Positions 52,470 to 62,790 of a DNA stretch of 64,000 nucleotides are shown here, piece by piece. A program made the position numbers and the translations under genes. This DNA comes from Trogon surrucura (lineage: Eukaryota > Chordata > Aves > Trogoniformes > Trogonidae): contig CM036657.1 in assembly GCA_020746105.1 (NCBI GenBank), positions 3,123,652 to 3,187,651 of the forward strand. The letters are read 5' to 3'. Below the pieces are notes generated by a model, which did no database searches, was not told the origin of the DNA, and saw only the letters and a list, made by a program, of their open reading frames with translations. The first letter of the stretch is position 1. Each line of letters starts with the position of its first letter.

Positions 52470-52661
52470 ATGGCGGTCTCAAAATTTGAAAGGTGTGAAT
52501 GGAGCACTGTTGGTGCAGTGCCATGCTCCACTTGGAATGCCTTTTCCAGCCCAAGTGTCTCTGCAGCTGCATGCTTTATGGATCTCTGAACCCAAACCCT
52601 AACCCTAACCAGGACTCTGCACCTCTGGGATCAGCCTGACATCATAATGGCCATGGCTGTC
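52470..52661 (-). repeat. 177-bp telomere-like satellite, one monomer
   Basis: CAAAATTTGAAAGGTGTGAA to GGCCATGGCTGTC, with AACCCTAACCCTAACC at about 52596. Confidence 0.92.
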
Positions 52662-52990
52662 TGTAGCGGACTGATTTGTGGATTTTGCCTTAAACATTTC
52701 TTGTCATTTTTACAACCCCCCAGCATGGTCAGAAAAGAAAACCAGTTTATGGAATGTTGTAGAGGGGCGATCTGATAAGGCTACAAATGCCTCAAACAGT
52801 CCTGAGTCAGAATTTGTACAGGGGTTAGGAAATCTTGTGGAGGCAGGATTGTCCAATCTCTAGCATATCTTTCAAGGAGACAGGGCATTCACACATGTTA
52901 ATGAGAATTACTGGAAAGAATGCCCCCTACCTGGCATTCTGCAGGTCCACATGTAGGAAATGGTGTATAAATTGAAGCAAGAGACAGAAG
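52662..52990 (+). mobile_element. LTR-B fragment at a different satellite position
   Basis: Starts TGTAGCGGACTG directly after GGCCATGGCTGTC. This is not the CTATG site used by the other copies. It runs ~329 bp into CR1 sequence. Confidence 0.85.
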
Positions 52991-53700
52991 AAAGCAGACG
53001 GAAGAAGCATGTAGCCTGAGATGAAGACACCAAGAGGTAAAGGGTTGAGAGAAGCCCTGAAGAGAAGGATTTGGGGATGTTGATAGACGAGAAGCTCAAC
53101 ATGAGTCGGCAGTTTGCTCATGAAGCCCAGAAGGCCAACCGCACCCTGGGATGTATGAGGAGAAGCATAGCCAACAGGTCAAGAGAGGTGATTCTGCCCC
53201 TTTACTCTGCTCTTGGGAGACCTCACCTCGAATACTGCGTCCAGGTGTGGTGCCCCCACCATAAGAGCGACATAGAACTGTTGGAGCGCATTCAGAGGAG
53301 GGTCACAAAGATGATCCTGTGGTTGGAGCACCTTTGCTACAAGGACAGGCTGCGGGAGCTGGGATTGTTCAGTCTTGAAAAGAGAAGACGTCGGGGGGAC
53401 CGAATAGCTGCCTTCCAATATCTGAAGGGATCCTACAGGAAGGGTGGGGAGGGACTTTTTACAAGACCGTCGACTGACAGGACAAGGGGAAATGGGTTTA
53501 AGTTGAAGGAGAATAGATTTAGATTAGATCTTAGGAAGAAATTCTTCAGTATGAGGGTGGCAAAACTTTGGAATAAATTGCCTAGAGATGTTGTGGCTAC
53601 CCCCTCCCTGGAGGTGTTCAAGGCCCAGTTGGACAGAGCCTTGAGTAGCCTGTTCTCGTAGAGAGGCGTCCCTGCCCATGACAGGGAGGTTGGATTAGAT
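52991..53700 (+). mobile_element. CR1 3' part, reverse transcriptase C-terminus
   Basis: 53071-53661 is open for 196 codons: [61 protein letters not shown] and the tail [19 protein letters not shown]. The 3' end GGCGTCCCTGCCCATGACAGG at 53665-53700 lacks the final 8-bp repeats because ERV leader sequence follows. A CR1 subfamily distinct from the other two here. Confidence 0.9.
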
Positions 53701-54014
53701 CGACACACGGAATAAAGACTTTTGTGGTCAATAGACCCCCTTCACCACATACCAGGGTACCCTTATCTCTCACAGAGTCTTTCCCGTATGCCAGACATCT
53801 CTGCACGAGTTACCGGCGGCTCCAGCCAAGCGTATCCTTACGACTTACTGGCTTTTCCCTTTCTCGTAAAACATACCGTTTAGCTCTGCTACTAGTATAG
53901 ATGGTCGTTGTCTGACGTAGCAGTGAACGACTGAGGGCGAAGTTCCTTCGAGAGCTTGGCTCGGAGCTCCTAGGACATCCGCTCCTCAGTCAGTCCTGTG
54001 ATCAAGCAAGACAA
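53701..54014 (-). other. Leader of a partial ERV
   Basis: On the minus strand this follows the primer site at 54032-54015. It has no long frame. Its far end starts GACACACGGAATAAAGAC, a second copy of the LTR edge seen at 54036, so it may be bounded by a truncated LTR edge. Confidence 0.45.
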
Positions 54015-54032
54015 GTCCCATCTGGGGTGCTA
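54015..54032 (-). other. Primer-binding site, tRNA-Arg(CCU)
   Basis: GTCCCATCTGGGGTGCTA on the given strand equals the 3' end of vertebrate tRNA-Arg(CCU) in 17 of 18 positions (CCA reads CTA), so the minus strand is the primer site. It lies three bases from the LTR edge at 54036. Confidence 0.75.
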
Positions 54033-54035
54033 AAT

Positions 54036-54587
54036 TGACACGCGGAATAAAAACTCCATAACCCAGAAGATTATAAAGTAGTTATTTTTTTTGTCAGCGC
54101 TGGGTGCACGAGGGATTTAAGTCCAAAAAACGTGCATGCCTGAACCATGCAACTACCTTGGTTATATGCAGTAAAAGTTACATATTCATTAGACGCCTAT
54201 ACATATTCATGAGCTATCCCGAAAAAGGCACTCAGTTCCGCTGGTCAGCAGCTCCTTCTCTTGACGCTTGCGCGATGCCTCCTGGTGGTCTTGGGCAGGG
54301 GTCTTCAGGGATCAAGGTCGTATGTCTTCCTCATGATGAACTTTTTACCCTTGTCCCAAAACTAGTTGTTCTCAGCACTTTTTCGCAAGAAGTTTTGTTA
54401 TCAAATTACACAAGGGGGTTCCTTGTTAGTTGCCCTTATCACTAGTGTCCTTGTCAATTTGTCTTTGTTTTATGTTCTTTTACAACAGGTACTGAACAGC
54501 CTCATTCTCCTTATTCTGAGGCCTCTGATTGATTGCCTCCTAATGACCCTGAGAGGGTGCCTCTCACTAGATGCTATTTCCCCTATT
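54036..54587 (-). mobile_element. LTR related to LTR-C, truncated
   Basis: The low end TGACACGCGGAATAAAAACTCC resembles the LTR-C end TGACTTGCGGAATGCAG, with TTATAAAGTAG and a GTCAGCGCTGGG block in the same places. The interior differs substantially (GATGCCTCCTGGTGGTC is shared). The high end is cut against LTR-B at about 54587. Confidence 0.7.
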
Positions 54588-54902
54588 TGGTTTTATGCCT
54601 AAATTTCTTTCTTGTGATGGTTAAGTGTGATATTGTCTCACTTAATATTGTGTTTAGATGTCCTCTATTATTCCTTGTAATTACTATTAAGATGTTGTAA
54701 GTTCATTGCTTATTTTGCCTTTTTTTGTTATATTGTCTACCCTACCGAGCTTATAAATTTGAGTCAACTGTCATGAGTCCAATCTATAGATTGTGATAAA
54801 TTAATAAATGTTTGTGTATGGGCCTTGAGACTTCTCTTACCATTGTCCACGTATTAGAAATCTGAAAGTCACTTGTCCCTCTCTCCTGGGTGGGACGTGA
54901 CA
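54588..54902 (+). mobile_element. LTR-B, 3' third
   Basis: GGTTTTATGCCTAAATTTC to GGGACGTGACA, with TTAATAAATGTTTGTG, followed by CTATG at the standard satellite site. Confidence 0.9.
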
Positions 54903-55059
54903 CTATGTATCTCTGAACCCTAACCCTAACCAGGACCCTGCACCTCAGGCTTCAACCTGATGTCTCTATGGCCATGGATGTCCTAAAATCAGAAATGTGT
55001 GGGCGGAGCACTGTTAGTGCAGTGCCATGCTCCCCTTGGAATGCCTTGTTCAGCTCAAG
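54903..55059 (-). repeat. 177-bp telomere-like satellite, ~0.9 monomer
   Basis: CTATGTATCTCTGAACCCTAACCCTAACC to TTGTTCAGCTCAAGTGAG, then a CR1. Confidence 0.92.
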
Positions 55060-56205
55060 TGAGACCTCACCTCGAATACTGCGTCCAGGTGTGGTGCCCC
55101 CACCATAAGAGGCACATAGAACTGATGGAGCGCGTTTAGAGGAGGGCCGCAAAGATCATCCAGGGGTTAGAGCACATTTTGCTTCAAGGACAGGCTGCGG
55201 GAGCTGGGATTGTTCAATCTTGAAAAGAGAAGACTTCTTCAGAGGGACCTAATAGCTGCGTTCCAATACCTGAAGGGATCCTACAGGAAGGGTGGGGAGG
55301 GGCTTTTTACAAGAGTGTTGACTGATAAGAGAAGGTGTCACATCCCGAACTTTCAGGACTTTGACCCAGGTTCCTTCATTTCCAGACCAGGATTAAGGTG
55401 ACTTGCACCAAGGATCCAAAACAGCAATTTTATTTATCAGTCACCTGACAACGAGGTGCTTCAATTGCCCGCTCTGCACAATCAACACACTGCATAACAA
55501 CTAGTTATTAATAAGCAAAAGAACCTGGCCTTGCCATAGATAGTTCCCTGTTAAAGCTAGAAAGAGAAAGAAGGAAAGCAATAGAGAAAGGAAAGATCAC
55601 CACCCCTGGATCCAGCGACGATCACAGCAGTCCTCTAGCGGTGGGCGAAGAACGCCCAACTGCCCGGGGTGATCACCTTTTATGCAGTCAATTTCCCACC
55701 ACAGACCGGGAACGAGGTTGGGGAATGCTGGGGGCTTCTGAGGGGGTTTACCCCTCCCTCTCCCGGCTTCTTGCAGCCACAGCTCCAAGCCCTATCCACC
55801 CCCACAGCTCCACCGGTGCACGGCTGGGGCAAGGGGGCTCCGCAAAACGCTGAGTCACCCCCCCCACAAAAACACAGACAGGCACCAGGCAGGTGGCTCT
55901 GGCTTGTTTACTGTTTGAGACATCTGTCTAGTCCCTCACACAAGGGGAAGGGGTTTAAGTTGAAGGAGAATAGATTTAGATTAGGTCTTACGAGGAAATC
56001 CTTCAGTACGAGGGTTGCAAGACTTTGGAATAAAAAATTGCCTATAGATGATATGGCTGCCCCCTCCCCAGAGGTGTTCAAGGTGAAGTTGGACAGAACC
56101 TTGAGCAGCCTGATCTAGTAGAGAGGGGTCCCTGCCCGTGACAGGGAGGTTGGATTAGATGACCTTTAAGGTCCCTTCCAACCTAGGCCATTCTAAGATT
56201 CCATG
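55060..56205 (+). pseudogene. CR1 reverse transcriptase tail, split by a solo LTR
   Basis: 55060-55335 and 55941-56205 together match the CR1 at 53215-53700: [53 protein letters not shown], then, after the [20 protein letters not shown] and DDMAAPSPEVFKVKLD. The 3' end is complete (GGGGTCCCTGCCCGTGACAGG... TTCTAAGATTCCATGA). Frames contain small indels. Confidence 0.9.
55336..55940 (-). mobile_element. Solo LTR-D (605 bp, complete)
   Basis: Edges TGTCACATCCCG and GTCCCTCACA; imperfect 5-bp target repeat GAAGG (55331-55335) and CAAGG (55941-55945). The uninterrupted homologous CR1 near 53485 confirms the empty site. The half at 55660-55940 matches the 3' LTR of the 6-10 kb ERV. Confidence 0.9.
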
Positions 56206-56587
56206 AAGTGTCACTGCAGCTCCAGACTCTATGGATCTCTGAAATCTAACCCTAACCAGGATCCTGCACCTCAGGGTTCAGCCTGATATCATAATGGCTA
56301 TGGGTGTCCCAAAATCAGAAGAGTGTGGGTGGAGCACTGTTTGTGCAGTGCTGTGCTCTCCTTGGAATGCCTTGTGCAGCCCAAGTGTCTCTCCAGCTCC
56401 AGGCTTTATGGAACTCTGAACTCAAACCATAATCAGGACCCTGCACCTCAGTGTTCATCCCGATGTCTCTATGGCCATGGGTGTCCCAAAATCAGAAAGG
56501 TATGCATGGAGCACTGTTGGTGCAGTGCCGTGCTCCCCTTGGAATGCCTTGTCCAGACCAAGTGCCTCTGCAGCTCCAGGCTCTATG
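56206..56587 (-). repeat. 177-bp telomere-like satellite, two monomers
   Basis: Monomer landmarks (ATGGATCTCTGAAATC, ATGGAACTCTGAACTC) at about 56230 and 56408; one has lost its CCCTAA tandem (AACTCAAACCATAATC). Ends with CTATG at an LTR-B. Confidence 0.9.
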
Positions 56588-57230
56588 TGTAGCTGACTGA
56601 TTCGTGGATTTTGCCTTAAACATTTCTTGTCATTTTTACAACCTCCCAGCATGGTCAATAAACAAAACCAGTTTTTGGTCCTTTGGAATGTTGTAGAGGG
56701 GCGATCTGGTAAGCCTACAAATGTCTCAAACAGCCCTGTGGACAAATATGTGTAGGGATTAGGAAATCTTGGGGAGACAGGATGACCTTATCTCTAGCAC
56801 CTCTTTCAAGGAGATAGGGCATTCCCACAACTTAATCAGACTTACTGGAAAGAATGTACCTAATCCTCCCTAAGTAAAGCAAGGTCTATCATACTGTTTA
56901 TTTGGTTTTACATCTAAATTTCTTTCTTGTGATGGTTAAGTGTGATATTGTCTGACTTAATATTGTGTTTAGATGTCCTTTAATATTCCTTGTTATTATT
57001 ATTAAGTTGGTGTAAGTTCATTGCTCATTTAGTCTTTTCCTGGATGTTTCTTCTATTGCCTGCCCTATCGTGCTTTTAAATCAGAGTCAATTGCTGTCTT
57101 ATTTATACATTGTGATAAATTAATAAATGTTTGTGTATGGGCCTTCAGACTTGTCTCACCGTTGTCCATGCCCGTGGTGTACTATGTATATGAAAGTCAT
57201 TTGTCCCTCTCTCTTGGGTGGGAGGTGATA
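56588..57230 (+). mobile_element. LTR-B with internal deletion (643 bp)
   Basis: CTATG (56583-56587) and CTGTG (57231-57235) flank it. TGTAGCTGACTG to GGAGGTGATA. About 220 bp including the (CT)n tract are missing near 56865. Confidence 0.9.
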
Positions 57231-57498
57231 CTGTGAATCTCCAACCCCTAACCCTAACCAGGTCTCTGCACCTCAGGGTTCAGTCTGACGTTGCAATGTC
57301 TATGGCTGTCCCAAAATCAGAAAGATGTGGTTGGAGCACTGTTGGTGCAGTGCCGTGCTCCCCTTGGAATGTCTTGTCCAGCCCATGTGTCTCCGCAGCT
57401 CCAGGCTTTATGGATCTCTGAACCCTAGCCCTAACCTGGACCCTGCAATTTTTGGTTCAGCCTGAAGGGATAATGGCTATGGCTTTCCCGAAATTAGA
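57231..57498 (-). repeat. 177-bp telomere-like satellite, 1.5 monomers
   Basis: CCAACCCCTAACCCTAACC at 57241 and GAACCCTAGCCCTAACC at 57420, ending in GGCTTTCCCGAAATTAG at a CR1 tail. Confidence 0.92.
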
Positions 57499-57666
57499 AA
57501 TCATAGAATCATAGAATCGTAGAATCATAGAACAGTTCAGACTGGAAAAGACCCTTGGGATCATCGAGTCCATCCATTAGCCCTACACTACAAGTTCACC
57601 CCTAAACCATATCACCCAACACCACATCTAAGTGACACTTAAACACATCCAGAGATGGTGACTCAA

Positions 57667-59284
57667 TCACCTCCCTAGGCACTCTATTCCAGTGTCTGAC
57701 CACTCTTTCCATGAAGAATTTCTTCCTAATGTCCAGTCTAAACTTGGCCTGTTGCAACTTGAAACCATACCCCTGGTTCTGTCCCTAATTACCCGTGAGA
57801 AGAGACCAGCACCAACCTCTCTGCAATGTCCTTTCAAGGAATTGTACAGCATGATGAGGTCCCCCCTCAGCCTCCTCTTCCTTAAACTGAACAGTCCCAG
57901 CTCCCTCAATCGCTCCTCATAAGATCTATTCTCCAGGCCCTTAAACAGCTTTGTTGTCCTCTTCTGCACTCACTCCAGCACCTCGATATCCCTCCTATAC
58001 TGAGGTGCCCAAAACTGAACACAATACTCAAGGTGCGGCCTCACCATTGCTGAGTACAGGGGGACAATCCCCTCCCCTACTTCTGCTGGTCACAAAATTT
58101 CTAATACAAGTCAGGATGCTGTTGGCTTTCTTGGCCACCTGGGCACACTGCTGCCTCATATTCAGCCAGCTGTCGATTAGAACATCCAGGTCCTTTTCCG
58201 CCAGACAGCCTTCCAGCCACCCTTCCCCAAGCCTGTAGCGTTGCATGGGGTTTCCGTGACCAAAATGCAGGACCCTACACTTGGCTCTATTGAAATGCAT
58301 ACAGATGGCCTGGGTCCATCAATCCAGTCTGTCCAGGTCCCTCTGTATGCCCTTTCTACCCTCCCGCAGATCGACACTCCCTCCCAGCTTGGTATCATCT
58401 GCAAACTTGCTGAGAGTGCACTCAATGCCGTCGTCCATTTCTCTGACAAAGATGTTGAACAGCACTGGACCCAGAACAGATCCCTGAGGAACATTGCTTT
58501 TCACTGGTCTCCATGTGGACATCGAGCCATTGACCACAACTCTTTGAGTGCGATCATCCAGCCAGCTCTTTATCCACCAAGTGGTCCATCTGACAAATCC
58601 GTGTCTCTCCATTTTAGAGACAAGGATGTCATGTGGGACAGTGTCAAACGCCTTGCACAAGTCCGGGAAAATGGCATTCATTGCTTTTCCCGTGTCAAGC
58701 AGCGCTGTAGCTTTATCGTAGAAGGCCACTAAATTAGTCAGGCATGGCTTGCCCCTGGTGAAGCCATGTTGGTTGTCACCAACCACTTGATTATCTTTTA
58801 TGTGCCTTAGTACAGCTACCAGGAGAATCTGTTCCATGATTTTACCTGGCACAGAGGTAAAGCTGACTGGTCTATAGTTCCCCACATTGTCTTTGGTTCC
58901 TTTTTTACAGATGGGGGTTATGTTCCCCCTTTTCCAGTCTGTGGGAACCTCACCAGACTGCCAGGACCTCTCAGATATGATGGCTAGTGGCCTAGCAACT
59001 TCAGCCGCCAGTTCCTTCAGGACCCGTGGATGTATCTCATCAGGTCCCATGGACTTGTGCACCTTCAGGTTCTCTAGGTGTTCCTGGACCTGATCTACTC
59101 CTACCCTGGGTGGTTCTTCATTCTCCCAGACCCAGCCAACACTCTCTGTGATATGGGTGGTGTAATTTGAGCGGCTGCCATTGAAGACTGAGGCAAAGAA
59201 GTTGTTGAATACTTCAGCCTTCTCCACATCCTCGGTAACCAGGTCACCTGTATCATTCCGGAGAGGCCCCACATTCTCTCTCAT
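57667..59284 (-). pseudogene. CR1 ORF2 linker and reverse transcriptase
   Basis: 59284-58319 (321 codons) holds the linker (DEIHRVLKE-type segment [16 protein letters not shown]), [17 protein letters not shown], a motif A region ([17 protein letters not shown]), [15 protein letters not shown] and [11 protein letters not shown]. Frame changes near 58320 and 58300 lead to 58300-58028 ([33 protein letters not shown]). A further shift gives 57969-57667 ([33 protein letters not shown]). Confidence 0.9.
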
Positions 59285-60066
59285 TTTTCTTTTTTTTCTC
59301 TTACATACCTATAAAATCCTTTTCTGTTATTTCTAATATTGTTGGTCAGATTTGACTCTGTCAGGGCCTTAGCTTTTCTAACCTGGTCTCTGATTACACG
59401 AGTAAATTCCTTGTAATCATCCCAGGTTACCAGTCCCTGCTTCCACGCTTTGTGAGTTCCCCTTTTGTATTTGATTTTCGCCAGGAGTTCTCTGTTTATC
59501 CATATAGGTCTCCTGGAGTTTTTGCCTGCTTTCTTCTGTTTAGGGATGCAATGCATTTGAGCTTGGAGGAGATGGTCCTTGAAAGTCGACGAGCTTTCTT
59601 GGACTCCCAGTCCTTCCAGGGCTTTATCCCATGGCACCCTAGCAAGGAGGTTCCTAAAGAGGTGAAAGTCAGCTCTCTTGAAATCAAGGGTTTCAACCTT
59701 GCTGAGCTTTCTGCTCTTAGCTGCCCTTAGGATCTCAAACTCCACCATCTCATGGTCACTGCAGCCAAGGCTACCCACGAGTTTAACATTACCCACCAGC
59801 CCTTCCCTGTTGACGAGAATGAGGTCTAACATGGTACCTCTCCTCGTTGGTTCCTCTATCACTTGGAGAAGGAAGTTATCATCAATGCATTCCAGGAATC
59901 TCCTGGATTGCTTGTTCCCCGTTGTGTTGTTTTTCCAACTGATGACGGGGCTGTTAAAATCCCCCATGAGGACCAGGGCTTGTGAATGAGCAGCAACACC
60001 TATCTGCTTATGAAGGGCCTCGTCCACTTGGTCCTCCTGACTGGGTGGTCTGTAGCACACCCCCAC
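59281..60066 (-). pseudogene. CR1 ORF2 endonuclease
   Basis: 261 codons: GVCYRPPSQEDQVDEAL, GDFNSPVISWKNNTTG (catalytic DFN), EEPTRRGTMLDLILVNREGLVG, LGCSDHEMVEFEIL (SDH), then the linker (YKRGTHKAWKQGLVTWDDYKEF). It overlaps the linker-reverse transcriptase frame by four bases in another phase. The N-terminal 60 or so residues are in a different frame upstream (60340-60070). Confidence 0.92.
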
Positions 60067-60589
60067 TGTAAAGTCTTCTACCCTTCCTTTGACCCTGGTC
60101 CACAGTCACTCGGTTCTTTTGTCATCACTTGCCAGGTGGAGCTCCATGCATTCTAGCTGCTCATTGACACAGAGGGCAACACCCCCTCCTCGTTTCCCCT
60201 GCCTGTCCTTCCTGAACAGTTTATATCCTTCTAGTCCAACACATCAATCGCAGGAGTCATTCCACCATGTCTCTGTGATGCTGATCAGGTCATAGCGCTG
60301 CAGACTCACAAGCATCTCCAGCTCCTCTTGCTCATTGGCCAAGCTGCGGGCATTCATATAAAGTTGGTCCCTGATAAGGTGCCTGGAGCTCCCAACAAAG
60401 TACAATTGTACTTCATCTGTGCTAGTGACTCTGCTTCTGATGCCACTATGTGTATCCCAGGGTCATTTTCATTTGATCTGACTACCACCCCTTCCCCCTT
60501 CATATCTAGTTTAAAGAACACTCTATGAGTCCCATCAGCTCATGACCAAAGATCCTTTTTCCCCTTGGTGTCCTTTGAATCCCATCTGG

Positions 60590-61050
60590 TTTTAGTAGAC
60601 CAGGTGCTGTGTAGATCTCCCCATGGTTAAAATACCCAAAGCTAGACCGTTGGCATCACCCTTTTATCCAAGTATTAATCTACTGCACTTTATTGAACCT
60701 TCCACTATTTTTCCTCATAATTGAAGGAATAGAAGCAAACACAACCTGTGCACCTGATCCTGCAAGCATCCGTCCCAATGTGCTAAAGTCCCTTTTGATT
60801 ACTTCTGGCCGTCCCTCTGCTATCTCGTCTTTACCAATCTGCATAAGCAGAAGCAGGTAATAATCAGAGGGTTTAATCAGACCAGGAAGCTTCTTAATAA
60901 CATCCTTAACCCGGGCCCCAGGGAGGCAGTAGACTTCCCTGTGGGTTGGATCCGGGCAGAAGATACAGACCTCTGTTCCCCTCAGGAGGGAGTCTCCAAT
61001 TACAATTACTCTCCTTTTTTTCCTTGATGAAGAAGTCCTAATGCGTGTGT
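60590..61050 (-). pseudogene. CR1 ORF1, esterase-like C-terminal domain
   Basis: Homologous to 4390-4850. The minus strand encodes DSLLRGTE, PDPTHREVYCLPGARVKDVI, LLLLMQIGKDEIAE and GSGAQVVFASIPSI. The GDS serine context reads GDSLL with an N-terminal change, and the PHD-like/coiled-coil part seen in the first copy is absent. Frame state is uncertain. Confidence 0.8.
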
Positions 61051-61145
61051 CTGAAAGGTGTCTGTGGAACGCTGTTGGTGCAGTGCCGTGCTCCCCTTGG
61101 AATGCCTTGTCCAGACCAAGTGCCTCTGCAGCTCCAGGCTCTATG
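61051..61145 (-). repeat. Satellite, half monomer
   Basis: CTGAAAGGTGTCTGTGGAAC to GCTCCAGGCTCTATG, ending in the CTATG repeat of an LTR-B. Confidence 0.9.
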
Positions 61146-62010
61146 TGTAGCCGACTGATTCATGGATTTTGCCTTAAACATTTCTTGTCATTTTTGCAAA
61201 CCCCTAGCACGGTCAAAAAACAAAACCAGTTTTTGGTCCTATGGAATGTTGTAGGGGGGCGATCTGATAAGGCTACAAATGCGTCAGACAGCCCTGGGGA
61301 CAAATATGTGTAGGGATTAGGAAATCTTGGGGAGGCAGGATAGCCTTATCTCTAGCATATCTTTCAAGGAGATAGGGCATTGGAACCTCTTTCTAGGAGG
61401 AAGGGTATTTGCATAAGTTATTGAGAATTAATGGAAAGAATGCCTCTACCTGGCATTCTACAACTGCGCACGTAGAAAATGGTGCATAAATTGAGGCAAG
61501 ATAAAGCAAAGATTTCAACAAGAGGAAAAAGAAGAAAAAGACAACCATGGATGCATCCTGAATTCTGCTTTGGCTGGACCATCGCAGGAACCTGGACTGG
61601 TGATCTCTCTCTCTCTCGCTGTCTTTCTCTCTCTTTTTCCGTTTTCCTCGCTAAGTAATGCAAGGTCTATCATATTGTTTATTTGGTTTTACATCTAAAT
61701 TTCTTTCTTGTGATGGTTAAGTGTGATATTGTCTGACTTAATATTGTGTTTAGATGTCCTTTATTATTCCTTGTTATTATCATTAAGTTGTTGTAAGTTC
61801 ATTGCTTATTTAGCCTTTTCCTGGATTTTTGTTATATTGTCTGCCCTATCTCACTTTTAGAGTCAATTGTCATGAGTCCGATCTATAGATTGTGATAAAT
61901 TAACAAATGTTTGTGTATGAACCTTGAGACTTGTCTCACCGTTGTCCACACCAGTGGTGTATTAGCAATCGGAATTTCACTTGTCCTTCTCTCCTGGGTG
62001 GGACGTGACA
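61146..62010 (+). mobile_element. Complete LTR-B (865 bp), best preserved copy
   Basis: TGTAGCCGACTG to GGACGTGACA, flanked by CTATG (61141-61145) and CTGTG (62011-62015). A short CT-rich tract at 61602-61640, TATCATATTGTTTATTTGG and a TTAACAAATGTTTGTG where other copies have AATAAA. Confidence 0.92.
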
Positions 62011-62125
62011 CTGTGGATCTCCGAACTTTAACTATGACCCTGCACCTCAGGGTTCATCCTGGTGTCTCTATGGCCATGGCTGTTCCCAAATCAGAAAGGG
62101 GTGGGTGGAGCACTGTCGGTGCACT
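62011..62125 (-). repeat. Satellite, ~0.65 monomer, hexamer patch lost
   Basis: CTGTGGATCTCCGAACTTTAACTATGACC to GGAGCACTGTCGGTGCA. The CCCTAACC tandem is reduced to TTTAACTATGACC. Confidence 0.88.
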
Positions 62126-62200
62126 GTCAGCACAGCTAGTTGTAAAATGTAGGGTATCCGCAGTTCCCCCTTTTTTCTTGGGTTGGTTTTTTTTTTTTTT
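62126..62200 (-). mobile_element. LTR-H start fragment and polypurine/poly-T zone
   Basis: The minus strand reads TGCGGATACCCTACATTTTA from 62162, cut at about 62126. Beside it lies the purine tract (AAAAAAGGGGGAAC on the minus strand) and a long T run (62189-62208). Confidence 0.7.
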
Positions 62201-62790
62201 TTTGATCAGCATCAAAGTCATGAGATGTACTTCTGGTTCTTCAGACCCCTCAGGCAGCACTTCAGGTGAGATTGTTAACTATAATGAAAAAGAACAAAAC
62301 AAAACACTTCCCACAACAACAAATATTATTAAAAACATTTCTAACACACAAAAACATGTTTTGAGGTTTAACCAAATCATATCCTAGCTAAAAAATGTGT
62401 AATATTCATCCCACTGCGTTGTTATGTTTTACTTGCTGCTCTGCCTGAGTTCCCAGGACTCACATTCACTGCTTTGCCGGATAGGAATGCGAAAGATGCC
62501 CCTGCATCAATCCCAGGCCTCTGTTATCTCAGTGTGGGTCTGCTGCTTGTCGAGCACACAAGGCCAAGCAGTAATTAAGTGAGATGTGTGTGTTTTCTGA
62601 CACCTTAGGTGCAAGTTGCTTGAGCGTACCTACAGTCCTCCTCGCCAATCTACCGCTGTACCTCCATATTTCAACCCCCTTGCTCAAGTAACTGCATTTG
62701 CTGGCGAAATCGGCTTGCAAGGTATATTAGAAAATAATCTACAAAGGTACATGAAAAATATATATAGAGAGAAAAGCATAAACACAGTTC
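62200..62790 (-). pseudogene. env: env 3' remnant of the right-edge class II ERV
   Basis: Homologous to 40100-40560: acidic tail (SPEVLPEGSEEPE, about 62205-62260) and upstream non-open sequence. 62720-62529 is a 63-codon frame of unclear identity (LKQLAPKVSENTH). Cut by a solo LTR-A at 62791. Confidence 0.65.

Larger units (their letters stand above)
57499..61050 (-). mobile_element. Nearly full-length CR1 (3.55 kb)
   Basis: Complete order on the minus strand: ORF1 end with esterase-like domain (61050 to about 60590), ORF2 endonuclease (60066-59281 and upstream), linker and reverse transcriptase (59284-58028), C-terminus (57969-57667), 3' UTR, and the 8-bp repeats (AATCATAGAATCATAGAATCG) at 57499. 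Flanked by satellite on both sides. Only the 5' end of ORF1 is missing. ORF2 is broken by frameshifts near 58310 and 57990 and at the endonuclease start. Confidence 0.93.

Noticed and set aside
62185-62210. Poly-T run as the tail of a processed pseudogene or SINE
   Set aside because: It lies within the polypurine/env tail zone of an ERV that aligns with 40080-40110, so it is an expanded homopolymer there.
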